Assembly (NCBI RefSeq): GCF_004011505.1
Contig: NZ_SAUN01000001.1
Location: 7,033,501-7,097,500 of the forward strand
Direction of reading: 5' to 3'
Length of the DNA stretch: 64,000 nucleotides
DNA from: Nonomuraea polychroma
GTDB lineage: Bacteria; Actinomycetota; Actinomycetes; Streptosporangiales; Streptosporangiaceae
In this document: piece by piece, positions 26,918 to 35,257 of the stretch
How the letters are laid out: each line of letters begins with the position of its first letter
Numbering within the stretch: the first letter of the stretch is position 1
Program-made: the position numbers and the translations under genes
The notes under the pieces: generated by a model
Database searches by the model: none
Seen by the model: the letters and a program-made list of their open reading frames with translations, nothing else
What the model was told of the DNA's origin: nothing

Positions 26918-28032
26918 CGGCCCACGTGCTCCGCCACGAAGGACGCCAGTTCGCCGGGTGTCATCGCACCCACGTAGGCTCCGGCATCGGCCAGGCGCTG
27001 CGCCAGCCCCCGGTCGTAGGCGGGATTGGCCTGCTCGTCGAGGGCGGCCAGGCCCAGCACCTTGCTGCCCTGCGCCACCAGGTCGCGCACGACGCGCACC
27101 AACCGGTGCGGATCACCGCCCTCGTAGAAGTCGGAGATCAGCACGACGATCGCCCGGCGCGGCTGATCCACCAGGCCCGCGCCGTACGCCGCCGCCCGCG
27201 CGATGTCGGTGCCGCCGCCGAGCTGGGCCTTCATCAGCAACTCCACCGGATCGTCGACGTCGGCGGTCAGGTCCACCACTTCGGTATCGAAGGCGATCAG
27301 GTGGGTGCGCACCCCCGGCAACCCCCACAGGCAGGCCGCCGTGACCGCCGAGTGGATCACTGAGTCGACCATCGACCCGGACTGGTCGACGAGCAGGATC
27401 ACCTGCCACTGCTCGAGGTGGCGGCGGGTGCGGGAGAAGAAGAACGGGGTCTCGATCACCACCTTGCCGGTGTCGGGCTGGTAGCGGCCGAGGTTGGCGC
27501 GCAGGGTCCTGACCATGTCGAAATTGCGGGCCAGCCGCATCCGGCCGGGCCGTCGCACCTTGGTGCCGGAGAACGCGCTCCGAACCTCGGTGGCGAGTTT
27601 CTCCATCAGCTGCCGGACGACCTGCTCCACGATCCGCCTGGCCAGCCGCAGCACCTGCGGGTTCATCAGGTGCTTCGTCCGCAGCACCGCCTTGAGCAGC
27701 GCGGGATTCGGTTCGATGCGCGCCAGCACGGCCGGGTCGGTCACCACGTCATGGATCTCGTAACGTTCGACCGCGTCACGTTGCAGTCGTTCGACGGTCT
27801 CCTTGGGGAACAGCCGGGTGATGTCGTCGAGCCAGTCAACGGTGGTCAGCACTGATTCGCCTGTCCCGCCTTGCCGTACACCACGTCGGCGCAGGTCCTC
27901 GTCGCGGCCGTAGAGCCAGTCCATGGCCGCGTCACGGGCGGCGGCCCGTGCACCGAGCTGCCCTCCGCCGAGGCAGGCGCTGCCCGGCTCGCCGAGCAGC
28001 AGGCGCCACCGTTCAAGGGTGGGGTCGGTCAT
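26914..28032 (-). CDS. VWA-domain protein, MoxR partner (yehP-like)
   Basis: 372 residues. The C-terminal von Willebrand A domain has a full MIDAS metal site: DQSGS (216-220), the threonine in GGGTDIARA (Thr275) and the aspartate in VLISDFYEGGD (Asp301). The N-terminal half is helical and resembles CoxE-like VWA proteins. The ATG at 28032 is set by its ATGA overlap with the stop of the DUF5682 gene; 35 further upstream codons are open but overlap that gene. MoxR AAA+ ATPases and VWA proteins generally work as a chaperone-like pair, the VWA MIDAS binding a target. In this operon the partner ATPase is at 30275-31354. Confidence 0.88.
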   Translation of the reverse strand: MTDPTLERWRLLLGEPGSACLGGGQLGARAAARDAAMDWLYGRDEDLRRRGVRQGGTGESVLTTVDWLDDITRLFPKETVERLQRDAVERYEIHDVVTDPAVLARIEPNPALLKAVLRTKHLMNPQVLRLARRIVEQVVRQLMEKLATEVRSAFSGTKVRRPGRMRLARNFDMVRTLRANLGRYQPDTGKVVIETPFFFSRTRRHLEQWQVILLVDQSGSMVDSVIHSAVTAACLWGLPGVRTHLIAFDTEVVDLTADVDDPVELLMKAQLGGGTDIARAAAYGAGLVDQPRRAIVVLISDFYEGGDPHRLVRVVRDLVAQGSKVLGLAALDEQANPAYDRGLAQRLADAGAYVGAMTPGELASFVAEHVGR

Positions 28033-30272
28033 GGTGTGATCAGTCCTTCCCGGCGCAGTGCCGCCTCGACCCGCTCGTCCAGTGCCATACCGGCGGCCAC
28101 CAGCTCCGGTGCCGCGTCCAGCCGCATCAGGTCCCATCCGGATGCGCCGCCGGCGCGCCGCTCGACCAGACGAGTGGCGATGAGGTGCCGTTCGCGGGGT
28201 GGAAAGAAGCCGAACGCCTGGCGCAGCGCGGGCAAGGCCAGCAGGAAGTCGTCATCGGTCATCCTTCCGACCAGCTCATCGAGCAGCTCCAGCATGCCGG
28301 CGGTGTGCAGCACCTCCTCGCGGGCGAGCGCGAACAACCCGGCCAGCCAGTCCCCGGCCGACGCCGGGACGAACGCGCCGCGTACCGCCCGGGCCGGGTC
28401 CGCGGCAGCCGTACCACGCAGTGACCAGCCCAGCCCCAACGACGCTCCACGCAGGTCGGGTGGCGCGTCCGGGCAGGCGGCGAGCCGGTCCGCAACGCCG
28501 AGCGCCGCGTGCGTGTCCAGGCCGAGCGACGGGCCGGCGTGTCTGAGGGCGTCGCGGACGGCGGTCACGGCGTGGATGCGCTGGAGGTCGGCCGGTGCGG
28601 GGCCACCGCGCACACCTTCGGCCAGCCACAGCGCCCGGCGGGTGGCGGCCTCGACGACCGTGCCCAAGGTGGTGCTGCCACTGGTGCGGAACAGGTCGTC
28701 GTGGCGCCACATCGCCAGGGCGACGGTGAGGGTGCGGCCCAACGAACCCAGATCGGCCGCCGCGCCGACAGCCCGCGCCAGGTCGTCCAGCACCTGTCCG
28801 GTCAGGTCGCCGATGCCGCACAGCGCCGTGTCGAACAGGACGTCGGCCAACTGGTCCAGGTCCGCGCCCGTGATCCGTTCGGCGAGGGCGGCGGCCGCCG
28901 CCTCCTGCGGGTCCACGCCATACCCACCGGCCTCGATCAGTGCGGGCAGCCGATCGTCGGACTCGGTCAGCACCCATCGTTCGACCAGCTCCGTACCGCC
29001 TGCCGGGCGGGGTCCCGAGGTGCGCATCACGCCGGGGATCTGCAGCACCCGCAGCCGGTGCAGCAACCGGCTGCGCTCGCGGTCGGCTTCCCTGCCAAGG
29101 TCGAGCCGTTCCTCACCCGGACCGCCCAATACCGCGAGAACCGCGCGGACCAGGGGTGGCAACGGGGTCGAGTGATGCAGGCGGCCCAGCCGGTCACCAC
29201 TGAGGGCCGCGATCATCTCCACGATCACCGGATGGTTGCCGGCCTGCAGCGGGCCACGGACCGCCCAGGGCAGCGGGGCCTCGATCGCCTCGCTGACCAG
29301 CGCGCCGGCCAGGCCGTCCAGCACATCGACCCGGGCCGGATGCGGATGACCACGCAACAACGCGAGCCCGTCCGCGGTGGCCCGAGCGGCGATCAGGTCC
29401 GCGGTGGACACCGGCTGACGCCGGGCCCGCAGCCGGGCCGTCACCACTTCGGTGAGCCTGCGGGCGGCGTCGGCGGGGCCGGACTCCCACAGGTGCTGGT
29501 AGTAGCCCGGCGACGGCATACCCGACTGGTAGCCGTCGAAGGCGTCCAGCCGCCGGAACGAGTACGGCACCAGGTAACTGCCGACGGCCGCGTCCACGGG
29601 CGGCTCCGGCATCTCCGGCCAGCTCCGGTCACCCTCCTCTGCCAGCCGGATCAACGCGGGGCGGTGGAAGCCGCCCGTGACCACGACCACCGGCCTGTCG
29701 CCCGCGTCGGCGACCGCGGCTCGGATCCACTGCGCCATGTACGCCTCGCGTGCCATGTCGTCCGACCCGGCCTGCGTGTCGCCGCGCACCAGGTCGAAGT
29801 AGGTGGCCAGCCGTTCGGCCAGCCCGTCGGCCGGCTCGATCTCGAACAGGTGGTCCCACAGCGCGTCCACGTTGTCCACGGCGAAGGCACGGCACAGCCG
29901 TCCGGTCACCTCGCTGTAGCGGGCCTCGGCGTCGGCGTAACGGTTGCGGACCTCGGCCAGCGCCGGATGCCACGCCGGCAGGTCGATGAAACGCAGCTCG
30001 GAGCCGACGTCACGGCCTGCGGTCAGCGCCGCCCACTCCGGGGAGTAGTCGCACAGGGGCGTCCATGAACCGTGCCGTCGATACGGATCTCGGTAGCTGG
30101 TGTAGACCGCGATCGGCAGCTCATGACCCAGCAGGAGCTCATCCATCCTGTGGTTCATGTCCGCTGGGCCCTCGACCAGCACGTACGCAGGCCGTACGGA
30201 ATGAATGGTGTCGGCGACCAGCCGGGCACAGGCGGGGCTGTGGTGCCGCACGCCGAGAAACGTGACCGCCAT
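28029..30272 (-). CDS. DUF5682 protein (yehM-like), possible TIKI/EreA/ChaN-fold enzyme
   Basis: 747 residues. The N-terminus MAVTFLGVRHHSPACARL and VLVEGPADMN (residues 31-40) are family hallmarks. I also see DDMAREAYMAQWIR (171-184) followed by VVVVTGGFHRPAL (196-208). Histidine in the first loop, VEGP, then a Gly-rich strand ending in histidine resembles the layout of the TraB/TIKI/ChaN/EreA superfamily. This suggests a metal- or haem-dependent enzyme core; that link is my inference. The C-terminal 450 residues are helical. The start at 30272 lies 2 bases after the ATPase stop; the stop overlaps the VWA start. Function unknown, but the neighbours mark it as the probable effector of a MoxR-VWA system. 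Confidence 0.82.
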   Translation of the reverse strand: MAVTFLGVRHHSPACARLVADTIHSVRPAYVLVEGPADMNHRMDELLLGHELPIAVYTSYRDPYRRHGSWTPLCDYSPEWAALTAGRDVGSELRFIDLPAWHPALAEVRNRYADAEARYSEVTGRLCRAFAVDNVDALWDHLFEIEPADGLAERLATYFDLVRGDTQAGSDDMAREAYMAQWIRAAVADAGDRPVVVVTGGFHRPALIRLAEEGDRSWPEMPEPPVDAAVGSYLVPYSFRRLDAFDGYQSGMPSPGYYQHLWESGPADAARRLTEVVTARLRARRQPVSTADLIAARATADGLALLRGHPHPARVDVLDGLAGALVSEAIEAPLPWAVRGPLQAGNHPVIVEMIAALSGDRLGRLHHSTPLPPLVRAVLAVLGGPGEERLDLGREADRERSRLLHRLRVLQIPGVMRTSGPRPAGGTELVERWVLTESDDRLPALIEAGGYGVDPQEAAAAALAERITGADLDQLADVLFDTALCGIGDLTGQVLDDLARAVGAAADLGSLGRTLTVALAMWRHDDLFRTSGSTTLGTVVEAATRRALWLAEGVRGGPAPADLQRIHAVTAVRDALRHAGPSLGLDTHAALGVADRLAACPDAPPDLRGASLGLGWSLRGTAAADPARAVRGAFVPASAGDWLAGLFALAREEVLHTAGMLELLDELVGRMTDDDFLLALPALRQAFGFFPPRERHLIATRLVERRAGGASGWDLMRLDAAPELVAAGMALDERVEAALRREGLITP

Positions 30273-30274
30273 CG

Positions 30275-31354
30275 TCAGCCCGGCAGCAGGTGGCGGGCCT
30301 CGTACAGGGCCTTCCACTGGTCGCCGTGCCGCCACCTCTGTTCCAGGTATCTGCGGAGTTTCGCCAGGTCCTCCGGATTGTCCTTGGCCGCCGTGCCGGC
30401 CAGGCAGGAGACCAGGTCAGCGGCGGTGCCGGGCTCGCCGCGCAGGAACCAGCCGCGCAGCCCGACGGCATGCGCGACCGAGACGGCCTCGGCGGTGCTC
30501 ATCACCCCCGACAGCCGGTCGGTGGCGTCACCGCGCGCGGTCTGCCCCTCGCGCAGCTCCCGGAACGCGGTGACCAGGACCTCCAGCACGTCGCGCCGTG
30601 GCGGCGCGCCGACGCCTGAGCGCTTCAGGAGAGCGGTGGCCTCCGCCTCCACCAGCCGCAGCTCGGTGTCGAAGTCGGCGATCGGGAAGACGGTCTCGAA
30701 GTTGAACCGGCGCTTGAGAGCGGCGCTCATCTCGTTGACGCCGCGGTCGCGGGTGTTGGCGGTGGCGATGACGGTGAACCCCTCCTGGGCGAACACCATC
30801 GCGTCCGGACCGGTCAGCTCCGGTACGGCGAGCACCCGGTCCGACAGCGGTGACAGCAGGCAGTCCTGCACCTCCAGCGGGCACCGGGTGATCTCCTCGA
30901 AGCGCACCACCTTGCCCTCGGCCATGCCGCGCAGCAGCGGAGCGGCCACCAGCGACCGGGTGGACGGGCCCTCGGCGACCAGCAGCGCGTAGTTCCACGA
31001 ATATTTGATCTGGTCTTCAGTGGTGGCCGCTCCGCCCTGGATGGTGAGCGTCGAGGTTCCGCTCACCGCCGCAGCGAGCAGCTCGGACAGCAGCGACTTC
31101 GCTGTGCCCGGCTCACCCACCAGCATCAGCCCGCGGTTGGTCGCGAGCGTCACCAGGGACCGGTCGATCAGTGAAGGATCGCCCACGAACTTGCGGCTGA
31201 TGCCCAGCTTCTCGTCCCCGAGGACGAAGCGCCGGGCGGCTCGCAGGCTCAACGCCCAGCCGGGCGGCCGGTCGTCGGTGTCGTTCTCCCGCAGCCGGGC
31301 CAGCTCGTCGGCGTGGCGGATCTCGGCCGGGGGCCGCTGGACGTGTTCGTTCAT
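30275..31354 (-). CDS. MoxR-type AAA+ ATPase (yehL-like)
   Basis: 359 residues. Walker A GEPGTAKS (80-87), Walker B as VVRFEEIT (a glutamate replaces the usual first aspartate), sensor-1 in VIATANTRDRGVNEM and the arginine-rich ALKRRFNFETVFPI segment are all present. Such ATPases remodel complexes together with VWA proteins. The ATG at 31354 overlaps the stop of the WGR-DUF4132 gene (ATGA), which fixes the start; longer frames upstream run into that gene. Coupled on both sides, it is the second protein of the yeh-like module. Confidence 0.9.
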   Translation of the reverse strand: MNEHVQRPPAEIRHADELARLRENDTDDRPPGWALSLRAARRFVLGDEKLGISRKFVGDPSLIDRSLVTLATNRGLMLVGEPGTAKSLLSELLAAAVSGTSTLTIQGGAATTEDQIKYSWNYALLVAEGPSTRSLVAAPLLRGMAEGKVVRFEEITRCPLEVQDCLLSPLSDRVLAVPELTGPDAMVFAQEGFTVIATANTRDRGVNEMSAALKRRFNFETVFPIADFDTELRLVEAEATALLKRSGVGAPPRRDVLEVLVTAFRELREGQTARGDATDRLSGVMSTAEAVSVAHAVGLRGWFLRGEPGTAADLVSCLAGTAAKDNPEDLAKLRRYLEQRWRHGDQWKALYEARHLLPG

Positions 31355-34300
31355 CGGGTGATCTCCCGCAGGTCTCGCAGGATCTCGGAGACGGTGATCG
31401 GATCGAGGCCGCCGAGCTCCACCCCTACCAGGGTCTGCTCGTCGGCGAAGTCGAGGTAGCCGATCGCGATGCCCGGATCGAGACCGATCGTGACGGTCCT
31501 GCCGTCGGGCACGTCCCGCTCGATCCAGCCCTGCCACCCGGCGTCCTGCGGCACGCCTCGCCGCCAGCCACGCCGTTCCAGGCCGATCACCGCGCCGGTG
31601 GGGATTCTGGCGGCGCCGATCTCGGCCAGCAGCGCCTCGTCCGGTCCATACGTCTCCCGGCCCAGTTGCGGGAACGGCTGCAGGATCTCGTAGTCGGCGA
31701 ACACCTCGGCCCAGGCGGCCAGCTCCTCCCCCAGCTCCAGCGGGTGAGGCACTCCTACGACGGCGTCGTCGGGCAACGTCAGCGTGTCGTCCTCGACGTC
31801 GGCGAAACTGCGGTCCTCGGCCACTCGCAGGGCGCCCGTGAGCCGGCCCGAGGGGTCATAGAGCCCCCACACCAGCCGCCGCACGATGTGCCAGAGCAGC
31901 GGGTGGCCGACGAGCAGCCGCTTGAACTCCTCACCGCTCCAGCGGCGCCGGTTCACCATGGCCTGCTCCAGCCGGTGGATGTTGTCCGCGGCCACGGCGC
32001 GCACGTCCTTCTTCAGGCCGGCGAACCGCTGGTAGGCGGCGGGTGCGAGCTCCGGGTCGTCGTTCGCCCCCGGCTTGGGAAGGTTCTTGAGCCGCTTCCC
32101 CGCGGCGTCGGTCACATACGGCTTGAGCTGCTCGTCGAAGCCGACCACGAACTGCCTGCGGCCGTAGTCGAGGGTCAGGCTGCCGTCGGCGGACAGTCCG
32201 AAGTCCGGCACCAGCCGGTCGGCCAGCTCCTGCGGCGTCAGGCCGAGCTCCGCGGCGACCTCGTCCATCTTCTGCCTGGCCCGGTTCTTCAGCCCGCTGA
32301 ACTTGACCTTCTCGGCGATGCCGTGCAGGTGCATCAGCGCGACCTCGGAGCCGATGGCGGCCAGCAGGTCCAGGCCGGCGACCGCCCGCGCATGCCCGCC
32401 CTCGCCGGGCCAGGTCCTGATCAACGGCGTCAGCCGCCGGACGGTCTCGTCGTCGCCGAGCAGCGCCAGCGCGTCCATCACCCAGCTCTCTTTGGACGGG
32501 TAGCCGGCCGCCTGCCAGCGCTGGAACAGCGCCCAGGCGAACTCCGCGAGGCTGCGGCCGTCGCAGGCCTCCTTGACCAGGGCGAGACCGGCGTACGCAT
32601 TTCCGGGCTGGGAGATCGCCAGCATCGTGATCACGTGGCGGGCCGCCTCGGCCGGCAGCGCGCCCGCGTCGCCGCGCAGGTGGATCGGGGTCACCAGCGC
32701 GACGTCCGCCCACTCGGGCAGCACGGGCATCTTGGCGGGCAGCGCGTCGAGCGGGTCGGCCGAGAGCATGTCGGCGACCGCGGCCTCGGCGACGGGGCCA
32801 TAGCCGGCGGCGGCCTCCGCCACGGCGTCACGGCTGCCGCCCGCGGCCAGCGCCGCCAGCGCTTGCTCGGCCTGACGCCGGGCCGGGCCGGGCTTGCCCA
32901 GAGCCGGCGGGATCAGCGCCCTGGCAGCCGCCTCGGGGTGGCGCGCCAGCCACGCCAGCGCGGTGGCGCGCACCGACTTCAGCCGGGTCAGCCACTCGGC
33001 CATCAGCGCGGCGACCTCAGGGGCCGCGAACGGGAGCAACACCGGAGCGATCGTGCTCGGGCTGCGCCGGGCGCTGTCCACCACCGCGGGCAGCGCTGCC
33101 AGCTCGAACCTGGCGACCACCCTCGGCATCCATTCGGAGGCTCCCCACAGATCGGATGGGCGCCACTTCTCGATGAGCGGCCCGGCCAGCTTTTCGGGCC
33201 CGGCGACGAACAGGGATATTTCGTGGCTCCAGTAGCCGTGCCGGCCCGCGGCGATCTGGCCGGCGATCTCTTCCCAGCTGTGGCCATAGGCCCGATCCCA
33301 TGAGCCGTGCCCCGGCCGGACGGAACGCCAATTGTCCCGCTCACCCGGCCCCCACACCACGGTCGGCTCGTCGGTGCACACCAGGCCGCTCACCACGACC
33401 GGCTTGCGGACCGTACGCGGACGCGTCCACGGCGGGCTGACCAGCACCTCGGGCAGGGCCTCAGGCGGAGCGGTGGGGACGGTCACGGCGGTCGCGACCT
33501 TGTTGATCCGCGCGGCGGCGGCATCGACGCTCGCCAGCACCTCGTCCACCAGGTCGGGATGGGCCAGCACGTGGGCGCGCAGCAGCAGGTCCACAGCCTT
33601 GCCGCTGGAGGCGGCCAGCATCCGCATCGCCCGGCGCGGGAAGCGGGCCGCCGCGCGCAGGAAGGCCGGCTGGGTGTACTTGTCGTCGATCCGGTCGAGG
33701 AGCGCCCGCATCGCCGCGTCGGTCGGCAGTTCGGCGAGCATGCCCAGCAGCCGCCGCAGGCTTTCCGCGTCGTAGAGGTCGTCGAACCAGCCGGCCAGCA
33801 CCGGCACGGCCGCCTCGCCCATGCCGTCGACGACCGTGGCGGGCAGAGCGAGCGAGTGCATCACGGAGTAACCCTGGACGTGGCCCGCGATGAGCGCCGC
33901 CTGCTCCGGCGTGCTGATCGAAGCGACCAGGCCGGCGGCGAGCCCCGGATTGACGCGATTCACTTCGGCGCAGTCGGCCGCGACCCAGTCGGCCTCGGTC
34001 GGCGCCAGGTAGGAAGCCGCCACCCGATGGTGGAGCCCGCCTTCACGGCTCACCGCCAGCGCCGCGACGACCTCGGCGTACTCGGCATCCGATGCGGCCG
34101 AGACGACAGCACGCACCCGCGTGGCGAGCTCGATCCGATTCCAGCCGTACCAATGGTGAGGGGTTTCACGGGCAGCCATCCGCCGGACTCGGAATGTCTG
34201 CCCGTCGGCATCCCAGTCCAGCGAGGCCAGTTCGGTCACGGCCGCCGCCGCGAACACCAGACCACGTTCGACCAGCCAGGCCTCGGCGAACAGGGACAGC

Positions 34301-34854
34301 AACGCCCGATCGTCCCAAGGCAGCGACGGAGTCACCACCTCGGCGACCACCGCGGCGCCCAGCGGCGTGGCAGTGGGCTCCCCCGCCAGGTACGCCGCGC
34401 CCGCGGAGGCCATCTCCGGGTCGGGACACCTCGCCAGCGAGTCGAGGATCGCCTGCCTGCGCTCGTCCAACATTGCCGCGAGCTCCCTGGGCGCGCCCGC
34501 GTCCAGCCGCTTCACGGCGACCTTCGCTCCACCCCGCCGCGGATGAAGAACGCGCAGCCAGGCGGTCGGCATCGTCAGCCGGTCCTCGTCCCCGACGCCG
34601 CCGTCGGTCGCCGCAGGGGAGGTCGCCGGCACGGCGACCGCTTCGTCCTCCGTGTAGCCCTTGCGTAACTTCTCTGCCACCAGCTTGTCGGCCGCCGCCG
34701 CGGCGGCGGCAGCCGAGTCGAACGACTTGACCTGCGCCTGACCGGCTGCGCCCAGCCGCCCATACCGAATGTTCAGATCCGTGCCGTCCTGACGCACTTC
34801 CCAGAACTTCGCCGAATCGCCGCCGACATAGGTCAGCATCCGATCTGCGCTCAT
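31351..34854 (-). CDS. WGR-domain and DUF4132 protein (yehI-like)
   Basis: 1167 residues. An N-terminal WGR domain (about residues 5-75; WEVRQDGTDLNIRYGRLG) is a nucleic-acid- or protein-binding fold also found in PARPs. A long helical-repeat middle region follows, rich in short Ala/Leu helices, and the C-terminus has the DUF4132 domain (about 1000-1160; LPDDAVVGVPHPLELGEEL, then GWRRGVPQDAGWQGW). It is the first large gene of a minus-strand operon running down to 24941, and its ATG overlaps the stop of a small upstream frame (34851-34988). Size and order match E. coli YehI. Function is unknown; a scaffold or sensor recruiting the MoxR-VWA pair is a guess. Confidence 0.88.
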   Translation of the reverse strand: MSADRMLTYVGGDSAKFWEVRQDGTDLNIRYGRLGAAGQAQVKSFDSAAAAAAAADKLVAEKLRKGYTEDEAVAVPATSPAATDGGVGDEDRLTMPTAWLRVLHPRRGGAKVAVKRLDAGAPRELAAMLDERRQAILDSLARCPDPEMASAGAAYLAGEPTATPLGAAVVAEVVTPSLPWDDRALLSLFAEAWLVERGLVFAAAAVTELASLDWDADGQTFRVRRMAARETPHHWYGWNRIELATRVRAVVSAASDAEYAEVVAALAVSREGGLHHRVAASYLAPTEADWVAADCAEVNRVNPGLAAGLVASISTPEQAALIAGHVQGYSVMHSLALPATVVDGMGEAAVPVLAGWFDDLYDAESLRRLLGMLAELPTDAAMRALLDRIDDKYTQPAFLRAAARFPRRAMRMLAASSGKAVDLLLRAHVLAHPDLVDEVLASVDAAAARINKVATAVTVPTAPPEALPEVLVSPPWTRPRTVRKPVVVSGLVCTDEPTVVWGPGERDNWRSVRPGHGSWDRAYGHSWEEIAGQIAAGRHGYWSHEISLFVAGPEKLAGPLIEKWRPSDLWGASEWMPRVVARFELAALPAVVDSARRSPSTIAPVLLPFAAPEVAALMAEWLTRLKSVRATALAWLARHPEAAARALIPPALGKPGPARRQAEQALAALAAGGSRDAVAEAAAGYGPVAEAAVADMLSADPLDALPAKMPVLPEWADVALVTPIHLRGDAGALPAEAARHVITMLAISQPGNAYAGLALVKEACDGRSLAEFAWALFQRWQAAGYPSKESWVMDALALLGDDETVRRLTPLIRTWPGEGGHARAVAGLDLLAAIGSEVALMHLHGIAEKVKFSGLKNRARQKMDEVAAELGLTPQELADRLVPDFGLSADGSLTLDYGRRQFVVGFDEQLKPYVTDAAGKRLKNLPKPGANDDPELAPAAYQRFAGLKKDVRAVAADNIHRLEQAMVNRRRWSGEEFKRLLVGHPLLWHIVRRLVWGLYDPSGRLTGALRVAEDRSFADVEDDTLTLPDDAVVGVPHPLELGEELAAWAEVFADYEILQPFPQLGRETYGPDEALLAEIGAARIPTGAVIGLERRGWRRGVPQDAGWQGWIERDVPDGRTVTIGLDPGIAIGYLDFADEQTLVGVELGGLDPITVSEILRDLREITR

Positions 34855-34988
34855 GCCGATACCTCCACGCTGTATTCGATGGAGAGCTCGTCGTTCAAGC
34901 GACGGAGTAACCGCGCCATCGCCGATGCCTCATCCTCGTGATCGCCAGCGCCGAGTATTGCGCGCAAGACTGACAAACTGGCACTCAC
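34851..34988 (-). CDS. Possible 45-residue leader protein of the yeh-like operon
   Basis: A GTG at 34988 opens a frame of 45 codons whose TGA overlaps the ATG of the WGR-DUF4132 gene (ATGA), the same coupling seen at most other joints of this operon. The product is short and acidic with a helical look (begins MSASLSVLRAILGAGDHEDE and ends SIEYSVEVSA). I do not recognise a family. No strong ribosome site is visible at ordinary spacing, so the start is uncertain. The overlap and plausible codon use are the only support. Confidence 0.4.
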   Translation of the reverse strand: MSASLSVLRAILGAGDHEDEASAMARLLRRLNDELSIEYSVEVSA

Positions 34989-35065
34989 CGCATGGCCGAC
35001 GGCTTCACCCGCCCCCACCTCCTGGCCTACCTTTTGCGAGCTTCCGGGAGGCCGCGGGACGTCCG

Positions 35066-35245
35066 ATGTCGGGACTGGGGTGGACGTACATGTACGACCG
35101 CGGCTTTCCGTACCGGGTGGGCTGGAGTTTCTACGCGCACCCGGTGTCCAAGATCAAGGGGCTGGGAGACCCCCCGGTTGCTGTGAGTTCGCTCGGCGCC
35201 TCGGCCGCGGTCACCGGGCTCATCGCCCAGACCCTGCTGACGTGA
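35066..35245 (+). CDS. Possible small hypothetical protein (59 residues)
   Basis: ATG at 35066 to TGA at 35243-35245. The product starts MSGLGWTYMYDRGFPYRVGW and ends with a small hydrophobic stretch (ASAAVTGLIAQTLL). Aromatic-rich and reasonable in composition, but the only purine-rich tract upstream (GGGAGG at 35046) is rather far away. The gap 34989-35257 contains nothing else I can support. It may be spurious. Confidence 0.25.
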   Translation: MSGLGWTYMYDRGFPYRVGWSFYAHPVSKIKGLGDPPVAVSSLGASAAVTGLIAQTLLT

Positions 35246-35257
35246 CTCCCACGGCGG

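Noticed and set aside
28509..30068. Plus-strand frame of about 520 codons opposite DUF5682
   Set aside because: Gln/Arg/His/Gly-rich with no homology; the minus-strand gene is part of a coupled operon.
31666..33303. Plus-strand frame of about 545 codons opposite the WGR-DUF4132 gene
   Set aside because: Low-complexity Arg/Gly/Gln composition; the minus-strand product has recognisable domains at both ends.
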